Shown here in pieces: positions 34,196 through 46,560 of a stretch of 64,000 nucleotides of DNA (positions are counted from its first letter, which is position 1; each line of letters starts with the position of its first letter). Source of the stretch: Sciurus carolinensis (taxonomy: Eukaryota > Chordata > Mammalia > Rodentia > Sciuridae); contig NC_062222.1 in assembly GCF_902686445.1 (NCBI RefSeq), forward strand, positions 132,129,035 through 132,193,034, in the 5' to 3' direction. The position numbers were made by a program, and so were the translations under genes. The notes under the pieces are model-generated. The model was not told the origin of the DNA. It saw nothing but the letters and a program-made list of their open reading frames with translations, and did not search any database.

Positions 34196-34929
34196 AAAGC
34201 TGACTGTGCTCAAGAGCAGGAAAGCAAAGCAAGCATCACATTTGGAGGAGAAAGAGCTGAAAGCAAGGCAGGCCCCTGGAAGTGAGAGATGGGTGTTGCT
34301 CTGTGGGGCTCCCTACTGCTGGCAGAGCCGGAAGGCATAGATCTCCCAGGCTGCTGGACACTGGATGCACATACACAAACATTACTGCTCACCCAACAGC
34401 AGGCTGCTTCTATTAGAAGCATTTTGAACAAGCACTCTGGGGAACACATAAGATGTTTTATGTCTAAAGACTTTGGAAGTAAATAGTAGAAGTAATATTG
34501 CTTCTTTGTAATTGAATGTTTGTAATAGAGTGTACTATTGAATTCAACCTGCTGCATTTTCCTGGTCCATGAAGTGGGCTTCCCCATATGTTGGCATGGG
34601 ATGGAATTTGACCAGAAGAAGTTTGCAGAAATGAAGAAAGCAAAGTTGTCAAAAATGTCTGCTCCTGAAGTATGTTTGCTCCTGCGCTTCCAGCAATCCC
34701 TTGAGAGGTGCGGGGCAGGGCTAGCTAGTCCTGGAAGGAGGATGAAGGACTCGTGAGTAGAGCTGCCTCGGTTTAAGTTGCCCCACCCCCACCCTAGAGA
34801 AGTCCCCCATCCAACCTTCAGAAGCATGTAAGAGTCCAGCAGAAATCAATGGTCACTCAGCTGAGCCCAGATCAGGCAATATGCTGCCACTCCACTTGTA
34901 AGCCAGAATAATAGATACCTATTTTTCCT
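34196..34929 (+). other. Unique sequence with a long chance-like minus ORF
   Basis: The 205-codon minus-strand frame at 34,210-34,827 is the longest outside L1. It has no domain that I recognise, is Ser/Cys/Pro-rich at both ends, and has overlapping plus-strand frames. Not called as a gene. Confidence 0.4.
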
Positions 34930-35290
34930 GAAAGGATATTTATTTATTATTAAATAGAAAGTTAACTTTATTTGTATTTGCCACATATAATACGGTGTTT
35001 CAAGGTATATATATTAGAATGCATTATATCATGTAGTACCAATTCGTCGTGAGACACATTCCATACACTGTATTTTGTAAGTATAATGTATTGTTAACCA
35101 TAATCCACATGTTTTCTGCTACATCTTGAATTTATTCCTTCTATACAAGTGAACTTTTCTAAACATTGACATCTCTGCATTTCCTCCCCAACCCGCTAGT
35201 CTTTGGGAACCATGACCTTACCCTACTTCTATGAGATAAATTTTTCACATTCCTCTTGTTTTAAGACATTCAGTTTTGAGATAGACTTTT
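34930..35290 (-). mobile_element. Old L1 3' UTR, antisense
   Basis: Antisense pattern of older L1 (L1MA/MB-like) 3' ends: 'aatgtattgttaaccataat', 'tgctacatcttgaatttatt', 'acattgacatctctgcattt', 'ctacttctatgagataaat'. Confidence 0.6.
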
Positions 35291-35309
35291 TCCACACAAT
35301 GTTTAACTG

Positions 35310-35520
35310 GTAGCATATTTAAAATGTGTCAGGAATGTGGTAGATGCTTTTCACATCATATTATTTTGTTTAACATATATGAGTGCATGTATACCCTGAT
35401 GAAGGAGTTGCCATTGTTGTTTTTAAAAGTCTGAACAGTTCATTTGCAGATGAGAAAAATACACTCCAAATGTTTTTTCACTTGCTATAGTCACACAGCT
35501 TTAAGAACATGAAAATGTTC
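35310..35520 (-). repeat. MIR SINE
   Basis: Antisense MIR: 'tagatgcttttcacatcata', 'catttgcagatgagaaaaat', 'tatagtcacacagctttaag'. Confidence 0.55.
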
Positions 35521-36999
35521 TTAAATTAAAACAATTAAAACGCAGGCAGCCTGTGTCAGATATTCTATGTGCATTAGAAGTTGTGTCAAAGGAGTCTTGT
35601 CTGTTAGAGATTTTACTCTCTTCAAATTGTCAGGATTTCATGCTGAGAAAGGAACCAAAAATAAACCATGCTGAAGAAATATAGAACTTTTCAAAATATG
35701 TTATAGCAAGAAATTTCTTTTTAATCTTTCTCTCCCCTTATACACTACTGACATAAAAAAAACCCCACCCTAATACAAATACTTAGAGTAATGAAATATC
35801 AACTTCTGTGCTTGTTTTCATTCAGAATCCAAGTGTGCCAGGAAAAACAGAGGCTGCTGCTATGGATGGACATTAGTTCCTGGGCCTTCAGGATGCCTCT
35901 ACCAATTTCTTTTCATCAGCAGCAGTTGGAATTGTGTCTGCTACCCCCTCCCGGCCCCTTTCAACATTAAGAACCATTTACAAAAAGTGGGATGAAAAAA
36001 TAAAAGCTGTCTTTTATTGCACGGATTCTATGGGTCGGGGTGTTGCAGACCTGAGCTCTTGACTCTCTCCAGCCTCCACGTAACTGAAGGTTCCAGCAGA
36101 TCAGTGCATCTTAGAGCTGTGGTTTTCTTTTCAGTGCTACTACTAGCTCAGGGACCCTATGAAGCCCATTCATTCTTCAAGACACAGTTACTATACACCA
36201 GCTATGTGACAAGCACCACACCCTCATGGGAGAGAGAAATAAGACAAACCCTTACAGGGATTCTCAGCATGGGACCCAGTGTCAATGCCAACGAATCAAT
36301 GATTCCAGAAAAATACGAGAAGTACTATTGTTTATTTTTGTTACAGAAACCACATATTTACTGTAAGTGTTAAACAAATATATTATTAAAGTTTCAGTTA
36401 AAGATTTTATTTTAAAATAGAATGTATATCCTTAGAAAATAGAAAAAGTTTTCACTAAAAGAAACACCTTATTCAGCTGCTTTCATCACAATTTATGATG
36501 CACATTCTTCTCTATTTTAACTGTAAGCTTAAAGGACAGAACAATGCCTTAACCATATCAGCAACCTGATTATATATGTGCATATATGCATGTACACATA
36601 GGCACATATACATGTGAGTACACATGATATATAAAAAAGGGGAAGAGCAATCTGGAGATAGGCCCAAAATAGCACTGGTTCTTAGAATAAGTGGAAGAGT
36701 AGCAAGAGGCAGGACAGTTATGGTTCATCTGTTCAGCAACACAAGTATATAAATATTAAACATGCAAATTCATTCTTTTTCTTCTAATACTTTACTGTGG
36801 TACTCACGAGAAACTGGAGAGACTCCTGCATTAAGTTCAGAAACACATTAGTGAAAACACATATTTTATTGCACCTGTAATGTCTGCATGATGTGTCAGT
36901 TAAAAGTAAGCTTGACTGTGACTAACAGAAAACAAGCAAATGATAATGCTTCTAACAGTTTATTCTTGTGAACAGTAAAGAATAATAAAGACAGATAAT
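35521..36999 (+). other. Unique sequence, no gene recognised
   Basis: A frame of 118 codons at 36,017-36,373 has no known motif. A diverged antisense L2 end may lie near 36,180-36,240. A short (TA/CA)-rich patch lies near 36,565-36,630. Confidence 0.35.
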
Positions 37000-37190
37000 T
37001 TTTAGTAATCATTGTGTGTCAGGCACATTTCAGAATGCTTCTCATTTTTAACTCCTAATTTTCCACAAAATTTTGTGAAATAATTTTGTGTCTCTTACAA
37101 ATGAGGTAACTGAGACTCTGAAATTTTAACTTTCCTGAGGTTCCCTGGACGGAAGTGGTGAAATCAGCCCCACGCTTGGAGCTGAAACAC
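37000..37190 (-). repeat. MIR SINE
   Basis: Antisense MIR: 'cattgtgtgtcaggcacatt', 'cttacaaatgaggtaactga', then a decayed '...agctgaaacacagtc'. Confidence 0.65.
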
Positions 37191-38869
37191 AGTCGGACAG
37201 AAGGTCTCCTCCTGCCTCTTCCTTCCAGGTCTAACTGACCCAAACACAGGGAAGTAAGGAAAGAGAACATCAGTGAATACCGTGGTTTCTGATCACACAG
37301 TCACCCTGTAACCTCTGCACTATAGAAACACTTTATTAAAAGCTTAATGCATATTTATTTATGATGACAAACTGTTATTTGGTGGTCTATTTGTAAAAAT
37401 GTGTTCTTTCTTCTGTCCTAAAGGAGACATTTATTTCAGGAACCTGAAAAAAACTGCTTATTGAAAATTTGTTGATGCATCTAAGTTGCTTATGTCATTG
37501 TCTTTCTTCTTAATGGGAAACCTGAGATCTGAAAGTCCCATCTCACAGAAAAAGCTTGCTGAAGAGCAAGAACTGAAGCCAGCTGGCCACCCCAGATCTC
37601 TGTGAATCATCACAAGGTATTCAAACCGATAACAGATTACTGAGATAGGCATGATATAAAATTTCCACAAAAATGACTTTTTTAAGAGGATCTGTCAGTA
37701 TTTTCAGGGGAAATTCTATTTAGCCTCCATTCCCAAATGGCTAGCAGTTTGCAATAAATAGATTTGATGCATGTCACCAGTAACTGCCTCCACACACGGT
37801 AAATTTTTAAGAGATTATAAATCTTAAAGAAAATGAAATAACCTCTTTTGTTTATTTGCCTCTAAAAGAATTTGTTTCAATGTTCACAATAGGGTAAAAA
37901 TAAAATTTCAAGTCATATGAGAACTTTAACTTTCATTTATAAAATTTATGGTATAAAGATTCTCAGAGAAGCAAAACCTCAGAGCAGAGAATGACAGCAG
38001 AGACTACAAATAAACACCACTGTCCCACATTCTCCTGTCAAAGGTATTAATTTCTAGGATATATAAAAAATGAAATCAAATACTGTTTACTTAGAAAAAC
38101 ATATATGACCAATATGATGTCATAAAAAATTCAGCCAGAAAATTAGTATTAAAGTTATTAATGAAAAATCATCATTATGTTACATGACAGATTCAATTGT
38201 ACAGATGTGAGATCATACATATGAGTCAAATAGGACAAAATCTGAATAAAGGAACAAATAATTTTAGGGACATGAGAAGAAATGGGCAGAAATAAAATTG
38301 TGAAAGATGACTTCAGTGAAAGTTTCTATTTTTATCTCACAATACCAACTCCTTTTTATGTTCCCTCAGGTCATAGAATCTTTATTCATTCAGTCCTCAC
38401 AATAAATTTACGAGATATATACTAAATACGGTCAATAGGAAAACAAACCACAGAATGAATGACATTGAATTAACAGTATTCTGAGAAACTCTGGATTCAA
38501 TCAGAATTATGTTCACTTTTAAACACACACACATCAGATTATTTATAAAAATTAAGCCATAAATATTTAAATATATTCAAAGACTGGAAATTTTACAAGT
38601 CACATAGACTATTGACTCGCATATTTAAAACCCAATCAATATGTGAAAAAGAAAATTCACCTCAAAGAAGAAAGCTGGATCATGGGGATAATGAAGATAC
38701 AACAGAAAAAAAAATGAAAATAACAATTATGACAGCATTGCATTTTAATACCAATGGACAAGTTTGGGGGAGGATTTGAAAATCAGTTAAATTTTTTAAA
38801 AATTTTTTCTTATGAAGTAAGGAAAAAAGAAATTTTATTCTTTAACTTAAAACATCAAACTAAAATGCA
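37191..38869 (+). other. AT-rich unique sequence
   Basis: No gene recognised. A possible MIR remnant near 37,500-37,600. Confidence 0.35.
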
Positions 38870-39400
38870 AGGTAAACATTATTGGGAAGAACGTAAAGAG
38901 GAGGAATGTAAAATGGCAAATCCCTGAAATTTTACCATATGATCCAACAATTCCCCTCTTAGCTATGAAATCAAGAGAAATGAAAATACACATCCACATA
39001 AAACAAGGTACATGAGTGTTCACAATATCATGATTCATAGTAGTCAAAAAGCTGAAACAACTTAAATGTGAATTAACTGATGAATGGATAAACAAAATGT
39101 CGAATGCCCATAGAGTAGATATTACTTGGCCATAAAAAGGAATGAAATATTTATCCATGCTTATAAAATTGATGGACTTTGAAAACATGCTAAGTGAAAG
39201 CAGTCAGTCACCTATTGTGTGATTCCATTTACATAAAATGTCCAAAATAAGCCAAACCATACAATAAAATATAGCTTGGTATTTGTCTTGAGTGGATGGA
39301 GGAGGATAGAGAAGGAATAGGGATTGACGGCTCACAGGTCTGGGGTTTCTTTTGTGGAAAGACTAAAATTAGATCGTGGTAATAAAAAATAAAAGTTTTA
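38870..39400 (+). mobile_element. Old L1 3' end fragment, sense
   Basis: Sense L1 ORF2 C-terminus and 3' UTR at DNA level: 'tttaccatatgatccaacaa', 'actgatgaatggataaacaa', 'ttacttggccataaaaagga', 'catgctaagtgaaagcagtc', 'tgtgtgattccatttacata'. No frame is open in sense. Confidence 0.75.
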
Positions 39401-40045
39401 TCTGATTTCCACTTTGACCCAGGAAGGGATTGCCAGAACAATCCCCAAGTGACTTCAGCTTCCTCTCCCACCTCCACTTCAATAAGGTTTCATCCTGTGG
39501 CCCACATGGAACATGTGCTTGCTGGGTATGTGCTCTGTTGACATATTTGGATTAAAGACAGATTACTTAAGGACAATGTGGGGATGCCGAATTTCACACT
39601 AAGAACACTTTTCTTTCAGGTAGTGTTTGAAGTCTTGGTGATGCAGTTGGAATGGAAACTCCACCAGGCTGCACTGGCTTAGAAGGTGGGTCAAGCTTGA
39701 ATAGAAGCTTAGGGAAGGAAAGAAAAAAGTAGAGCAGGACCTCATATTTCACAGGATAGGAATCTTTTGGTAAAAGGGGAAGGAATCAAATTCTACTAAG
39801 GAAACAGTTATACAAGGCTTTTCATTTTATTTATTTATTTTTTTGTCTTTTTTTTTATTGTAAACAAATGGGATACATGTTGTTTCTCTGTTTCTACATG
39901 GCGTAAAGGCATACCATTTGTGTATTCATAAATTTACATAGGGTAATGTTGTTTGATTCATTCTGTTATTTTTTCCCTTCCCCCCAACCCCTCCCACCCC
40001 TCTTTTCCCTCTATACAGTCCTTCCTTCCTCCATTCTTGCCCCCT

Positions 40046-40075
40046 CCCTAACCCTAACTCGAACCCTAACACTAA
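40046..40075 (+). repeat. Telomere-like hexamers in an L1 3' UTR
   Basis: Five in-phase six-base units: ccctaa, ccctaa, ctcgaa, ccctaa, cactaa, followed by 'cccctc'. In L1 sense this is a degenerate (TTAGGG)n inside the G-rich tract. The aligned part of the other young L1 (near 49,105-49,120) lacks them. Confidence 0.9.
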
Positions 40076-40101
40076 CCCCTCCCACCCCCCATTATGTGTC
40101 A

Positions 40102-40482
40102 TCATCCACTTATTAGCAATATCATTCGTCCTTTGGTTTTTTGAAATTGGCTTATCTCACTTAGCATGATATTCTCTAATTTCATCCATTTGCCTGCAAA
40201 TGCCATAATTTTATCATTCTTTATGGCTGAGTAATATTCCATTGTATATATGTACCACAGTTTCTTTATCCATTCATCAATTGAAGGACATCTAGGTTGG
40301 TTCCACAATCTGGCTATTGTGAACTGAGCAGCTATGAACATTGATGTGGCTGTATCTCTGTAATATGCTGATTTTAAGTCCTTTGGGTATAGGCCAAGGA
40401 GTGGGATAGCTGGGTCAAATGGTGGTTCCATTCCAAGTTTTCTAAGGAGTCTCCACACTGCTTTCCAAAGTGGCTGCACCAA
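40102..40482 (-). pseudogene. L1 ORF2 C-terminal fragment
   Basis: This 126-codon minus-strand frame is the last part of LINE-1 ORF2. Visible motifs are '[16 protein letters not shown]', 'MFIAAQFTIARLWNQPR', 'WIKKLWYIYTMEYYSAIKND' and 'MLSEISQFQKTKGRMI'. It closely matches the same end at 49,128-49,484. Upstream ORF2 sequence is in another frame (40,374-40,595), so a frameshift lies near 40,480. It is part of a 5'-truncated copy and cannot encode an active protein. Confidence 0.9.
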
Positions 40483-40595
40483 TCTGCAGCCCCACCAGCA
40501 ATGTATGAGTGTACCTTTCTCCCCACATCCTCGCCAACACCTGTTGTTGCTTGTATTCTTGATAGTGTAAACACTAATAGGAGAGTTTGATGCAA

Positions 40596-43557
40596 AAAAA
40601 AAAAAGCAGAAAAGTTGACAAAAGAAAGGGTGTTTAATAGACAGAGACCATTTCAGTCTCAGCTGGCTATTAAATACTTCTTCAGAAATGCCGTCTAAGC
40701 CACCATCTGCTAAAGGAATTCAGGGATTTTAAAAAACAAATTTACTAAGGTCTGATTGAAATAGAAAGAAACCGTGTCTACCTGATGTATACAGTTTTGA
40801 TGACTTTGGACAAATGCGTGCATCCGTGACACCATCGCCATCATCAGGGAGTAAGCACACCTACCACCTGCAGACCGTTCTTTGTGTCCTTTCACTCATT
40901 TATGTATTTTTTTGTGTTACAAGAGACCTTCCCTGAGAGCAACAATAAATTCCAGGAGGTCAATGATTCTCTTATTTTATCTTTTTCTATTATAGAAAAG
41001 GCACACCCAGTTGGGAAGTTTTGAACGGCCGTTCTAGGTGTGTTCTCCTGTACTGTGCTTTCACAGTAGTCCGTTTACTGTCACCTACTCTAAGTGACAG
41101 TTGCACTGGAAGCTTGCAAACATTAGCTGTCTTTTAAATCCTTTGCCTAATATCAAAAAATATCCTTTGGAGTAGTTGCTTTAGTTCTTATCTTACTGGC
41201 TAAAGTTTGAATAAGTTTTCATATAATTATATACCAATTGAATTGCCTTTTATATGAAATCTATGTACAATTTACTCAATATTTACTAAGAATTTACTTA
41301 CACAAGCATCTATAAGATGTAAGCCTTTTGGGTATTTTTGATAGATCATTTCCCTAATGAACTTTCATTGCTTTTCATTTTAGTTTAGTTACTTTTTTGT
41401 GTGTGACTGTCTTTTCCTTATACAATTGTATCGTTTTTTCCCATTTTAATTACTTCAAATGTTACAGACCTTTGAACAACCCAGAGGAGACATGTGTCTC
41501 GTGTTATGATCACTTATGCATTTATGACTTACATGTTATTCATCATCCTCCTCATACGCAGGAAAGAGGCTGCCGCAGAATTCTCCACCTTTTCCAGAGA
41601 GGGATGAAATCTTGGAAGCCTTTTTATTTTATGATTGGATGTAGAAACAGATGAGAGGAAATGGAAGTGTATTCATTGGTACCCTTTTGGCAGCAAGTAT
41701 CTGAATTCAAATGAACCTGAGCATTACGGAAACATAAAAGTTCAAATGAGATGGAATCAGAGATGGGGTGAGTTCCACATCATGGAGGTCAGCACCAGCT
41801 CCATTCTAGGACCGGTCCTCTCATGACTGTGATACACCTGTCCATCACCCGTATGCTGAGTTTCCCCACTTGGGACTTTCGAAAGGGAGTACACCCGCCT
41901 GAGTTCATAAAAGCCAGCAATCTTGTCTCTCAGATGCCCCATCAAGATTCTCTTCTGATCAGCTCGGTGGCTGAGGCTGGCTCGTCCCTCATGGATTACA
42001 AGCAGCGGGTCTTAGATTCTCCATCCACTGCAGAACAGATATTGAGAAGGACGCACTTCTCTCTGAAGACATCCTTCAAAACCCTGCAGTCCATCCTGCT
42101 GGCTTCAGGATACATGGCTCTTCTCCTGAGCATTAGCAGCATACAGCTCAGATCTTCTCCCAGATGCCCCACTTGCCATTCTAGAGATGAGACAAAACCT
42201 GAAGAAGGGCACTTCTTTGAGTCCTTATTTGAAAAGAAAAATACTTCCATATATTGAAACAAATGAATGTACATACTGTCACTTAAAGCTGTATGATATA
42301 TGATCTCCCTTTTGTTTAGATAAAATAACTGCATATTTTCTAAGGGAATTTTCCTTTCTTGCTGGTTGTATAGTTTTTAAAGGCTTGTTTTTCACCACTT
42401 TAAATCATCCTTCCATGAATATCCTCTTTCATGCTTGATGTGCAGGTTATGATGAGATGATGTATGCACCAAGTTTATGATGCAATTGAATGAACATCAG
42501 CCCCTGGGGAACTTACAAGGTTGGGTTTCATTTCAGCAGTGTTCAAGTGTGATTTTTTTTTTTGATCCAAAGAATTTTCACAATATATAAAAACTTTTGG
42601 CCTTGAAAAATACCAAAAACGTGGAAGAATAAATTTTAAATTATTTTGAAACAGGCTTTGGATTTTCTTGGAGAGTCATGTGGATTCAAAATTAAGACTT
42701 GTATTGTACACAATGTGCTTGGTCCATTCTAAACATTCCTTAGGGAATAAAAGGTTATATAATTGCAATCACACTATTTCAAAAATAATTTTCCAAGTGG
42801 TATTAATTTTTCCTTTCCTAAACTGAGTTTTTATCAAACAAAGAATGTCATTTGTAGGAAGGCTTTTTGCAAATAATTAGAAACTATAAGCTCCAAAATG
42901 TAGTAAAAATGGAGTAAAAAGTTGTTAGGGATAACAAAGGCAGCTTCTTCTAAACAGTACATTGCTTTGTTGGAGCTCTCAAAGAAAGTAAAATATCATC
43001 TTTCCACTATGTATAGGAAGACATTACAGATCTCTATGTGAATTCTAAAATAAAATTTAAGGACTTGGTACATCCAACAAACTTTACCATTCGAAGTTTC
43101 TTACCTGCTATTGTGGTATTGTGGTTTGGAGTACGTGCCTCTTGTCCTTTGAACCTACATGTAGCACTGTTCAGTGGATGCACTGAAGACAATGCCTAAG
43201 GTTAAGAGGGGCCTGTGTGATTGACACAGCTTGTTGAGAATGCTCTATACTAGGGATGCTGGTTTATAGATGGTCACAGACAACATCTTCCTACTAGGTC
43301 ATCAAAGAGAAGATAGCTCCCTGTAGCTCAAGCGGTTGCTATTTTCAGCAATGTCAAATTCTTCCCATTTTCTGTGAAGAATTCCCATGCATGCCAACCT
43401 TGCTAAAATTGAAATCCAGTAGAGCATTGTATCCAACTGAAGCCAGAATTAAGGACAAGTAGTTAGTGTAGAAATAGGAAATCGGGTTAATTCGAGGAAA
43501 TGAAGCCATGAAGCCATCTACCTCTGGAAGTTGGAGACTGCCCCTGGGAGAATGGAA
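40596..43557 (+). other. Unique sequence, including unexplained ORFs at 41.4-42.3 kb
   Basis: A cluster of plus-strand frames lies at 41,397-41,654, 41,635-41,826 and 41,823-42,257. The last is 144 codons, with a hydrophobic run 'LQSILLASGYMALLLSISSIQL' near its middle. A pyrimidine run with 'cgcag' at about 41,564 resembles an acceptor site. The frames differ (shift between the first and second), an overlapping 112-codon minus frame exists, and no family is recognised. It may be a noncoding exon, an old retrocopy, or chance. Confidence 0.35.
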
Positions 43558-43961
43558 TGTCAAGGATCTCCAGAGCCCATTGATTACCAAATTTACCTGC
43601 CTTTATCAAGGAGTGCATGCATGGAGTTGCTAATTAATGCCCCCTGGGCCCTTGCCTGCCTGAATCACCTTGGCCCTCCCCCTGCCCATGGCTTCTCACT
43701 TAATGCAAAACCAGGCCTAGTCACTTAGGCAGGAAGGAGAGATAAGGGGGGAAAGAACTGGAGAACAAAAGAGACTTTAATCTATAAAAGATGTAGGGTG
43801 TGCTCACTTCTTGGGACTTTAGTACATCAGCCATGGCCCCCTTCTTCCTGCCAAGAGAAGTCTGTATTATTACCTTTAAATAAAACCTGCTTAAATTGCT
43901 TGCCTTGGCGTGCTTCTCTAGTGTTCAATCTTCAACATTAGAAGGAGCAGAACTCGTCACA
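43558..43961 (+). mobile_element. Candidate solo LTR with TATA box and poly(A) signal
   Basis: A unit of about 404 bp starting 'tgtcaaggatc' and ending 'ctcgtcaca' has LTR architecture: a U3-like region, TATA box 'tataaaa' at 43,783-43,789, poly(A) signal 'aataaa' at 43,879-43,884, and a U5-like end. It differs from the MaLR LTRs and may be a class I or II ERV LTR. Target duplication is not clear (ggaa before, ggta after). Boundaries are inferred from TG...CA ends. No internal viral sequence follows. Confidence 0.5.
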
Positions 43962-44849
43962 GGTAAACGGTGGTATCACAACCACCAACCTCTCCACACA
44001 TTCCTGCTACATAATACTCAAGGCAATCAGCATACATTGCTTAAAATCGAATAAAGCTGATCATTTCCCATTTTATTGAATAATTTTTTGCTTGTGCAGA
44101 AATCATTGTCATTTACTATTTACTAAGCTTTAATATATTGAGGCAAAAAATAACAACAGGAAAGTTGATGCTTTCAACAGCAGTGGGCATTTGTAGTAGG
44201 GGCTAAGAAAGCTGGTTGATATCGCCAGATTTAACTTTTTTCATGACCTTTTTCTCACAAAAACCGTATGATTAAATTGAAAGTGATATTGGGGTTGGTT
44301 GTTGAATTTAAATCCCAAGTACATGGAATTCTGCACAAGACCTTTTCCACTTTTGAGGTGCTCAGGTCTTACACACCTGTCACGCAGTTAAACCCATGAT
44401 CTTACAGTGTTCTTTCGAGCCTCCTCCAGAATGAGCAGCTTCTCTAGAGAAGGTTGGAGTGGACAACTAAAGTCATCCCAGATTTAAACTGTAGGGCATT
44501 TTGATCTACAAGGATACAGTTTGGCTAATACAGGCAACTTTGAGAATAAAGCGTTTTTATCCACAAGTAACACGCACATCTTTTCACTTGTTTTGTGATC
44601 TGCAGTCTATGCCTCTCCTGGGTCCTTCTATGTCCATGATAATTATTGCACTACTTTTCCCATGGATTTGTTTCTTATAAGAGATTATAATGTCTCATGA
44701 TAGTTAATGTAAAATAATGTATTTTGGAATGACTTGTTTCTGTATGAAATTTTTATCATTTCAGCCTTTTATCACAGAGGAAATGAATGGTCATTCTGTA
44801 TAAAACATCCTAGAATATAATTTGCGGTTATTCACATAATAATAACGAT
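43962..44849 (+). other. AT-rich unique sequence
   Basis: Nothing recognised. Confidence 0.4.
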
Positions 44850-45095
44850 TATATTAATAGCATTTTACATTTGGCAGGCAATTGCTCAGCACTTTGGTGA
44901 ACTTTCTCATTTAAGCATCATAATAGCCCTACGAGGGAAGCATGTTATTATCCCCGTCTTACAGATGAGAAATCATGACATGAAGAACTATAAATTGTCC
45001 AAATTACACATGTAGGCAATGGCAGGCTTGAGACTTGAACTCAGGATTGTCTGCTTCTCGCATGCAAAGCTTTTAAGCCCTTTGCCTCACCAGCC
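44850..45095 (-). repeat. MIR SINE, nearly full length
   Basis: Antisense MIR in good order: 'caggcaattgctcagcactt', 'ctcatttaagcatcataata', 'gccctacgagggaagca', 'tatccccgtcttacagatga', 'aggcttgagacttgaactca'. The frame at 45,019-45,234 overlaps it and is not a gene. Confidence 0.8.
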
Positions 45096-45507
45096 CAAGT
45101 GTGGGCTGCACACTCCTCTGAGAGCACAGGGACTGTTGCTTGCTTGCTCATTGCTTGGGGTCATTATCTCAATAGCTCTCCTAGCAACACCGGGAGGCAG
45201 GCATGATCATTTTTCCCACTGTGCGATGATGTGACTGCATGACAGGAAAAGTGCCTTGTCCCCAAATGCACATTAGAACAAAGCAGTAAAATGGTCTTGC
45301 CCAACTCTGAGTTTCAGCTAAGACCCCAAAACTGAAAAACATCTGTGCGGAAGTTGGAAAGACGTTGTCACTGCTGGATCCTCTTACACGAGCCCATTCC
45401 CTACCTCTCAAAAGTATAAGATGAAGAATCTATTAGGAAGCAGCTCGGTAATGGGAACTTCCAGAGAGAACGCTGTTCTTTACACTCGTAAAGGGAATGG
45501 AAGAGCA

Positions 45508-45600
45508 GAGTTCTTCTCCTTTCCTCCCTTCCTCTCTTTTCCTTTTTCTTCCCTTCCCGCCCTCCTTCCCTCCCTCCACCTCTCTCTTCCTTCCTTTGGT
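45508..45600 (+). repeat. (TTCC)n-rich polypyrimidine tract
   Basis: A pyrimidine run with irregular ttcc/tccc units. It produces charged Glu/Arg/Lys-rich spurious frames on the minus strand (45,401-45,862). Confidence 0.85.
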
Positions 45601-46029
45601 TTTGATGCTGGTAATGAAATGGCATGTTGGACAGAAAAACAAAATGGGCCAGGACCTTGGAGCAAGAGAGACCTAGACTGAAGTCACAGGGCATCTTCTT
45701 TAGGTTCCTCATCCATATAGTAAGGGGAGTCCAGCACTTACCTCTGGTGTCACTGTCATGATTAGGTGGGACAACAATGGTCAGTGTGCAGGACAGTGAC
45801 ATGTGACAAGGGGAGCCCTGCTCACACTGGTCCCTTTCTCTGCACCACTGTTTCCTGTGCATCTATCTGCCTTTGTTCCAGGTACAAGGGACTTCCTACC
45901 CAGCGAGTCCAGAAAATTCCTAAAAGCTTCCACTTGTAGATAAATGTCTTCAGTCACTTTCCATGGCCTTAAAAATAAAGCAGGGAAGAAAAGTAAACCC
46001 ATGATAAGCAGGAGAGAAATTCCCTTCTT

Positions 46030-46560
46030 GCTTTATTCTCTGCATTTTGGGGTAGCAGGTTCTGCTCGCTCTGGACAATACAGTGCCCATCCTGATCCCT
46101 TCAAACCAAGCCTCGGAGGAGCCCTACAATACCAAGGAGAGAAGCGTTTAGCTGAGATGGTGGGTGGGGGCTGAGAAAATAAACACAGTGAATGCTGAGC
46201 ACTGCGGGGAAGGCGCTGGTTCCCCGGCGACTTGTGGAGTCCCTGCCGACACCTTGCAGCCCCGGATCTTAGCAGGCCCGAGCCTAGACCTGAGTGGAAG
46301 GGGAAAGTGCAGGGTGTTTGTACAGCTGAAAACAAGATGAGAAACCCCAGGCCCCCTCTCACACCCCATTAGACCCTGAAGTCCATGGAGTGTTGCACTC
46401 AACACATAAACACTCCGCTTGGGGAAGCCGTGGTCAGGGTGTGAGAAGGAGGGACGCCTCTCCAGGAGGAACAATGGCATCTCTGTCAGGAGGCAGGCGC
46501 CCCACCCTGCAGCTCCTGGGACACATTAATCATGGCTCCCACCTCCCGCATTTCAGTAAC
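46030..46560 (+). other. GC-richer patch with local CpG cluster
   Basis: About six CpG dinucleotides fall within 46,200-46,285 ('gcggggaaggcgctggttcc', 'ccccggcgac'). Overlapping frames on both strands follow from the composition. Possible regulatory DNA; no promoter elements are clear. Confidence 0.3.

Larger units (their letters stand above)
39826..40595 (-). mobile_element. Young L1, 5'-truncated, antisense
   Basis: It aligns by eye almost base for base with 48,905-49,590 of the full-length L1. It includes the A-rich 3' end (T-rich at 39,826-39,860), the polypurine 3' UTR tract (antisense, 39,970-40,092) and the ORF2 C-terminus. Truncation is near 40,595. The 3' UTR tract is longer than in the other copy because of telomere-like hexamers at 40,046-40,075. 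A clear target duplication was not found. Confidence 0.85.

Noticed and set aside
34210..34827. 205-codon minus-strand ORF, longest outside L1
   Set aside because: No recognisable domain, overlapping plus-strand frames, composition typical of chance frames, no splice or promoter context.
45401..45862. Minus-strand frame with Glu/Arg/Gly/Lys-rich low complexity
   Set aside because: Direct product of the (TTCC)n pyrimidine tract.
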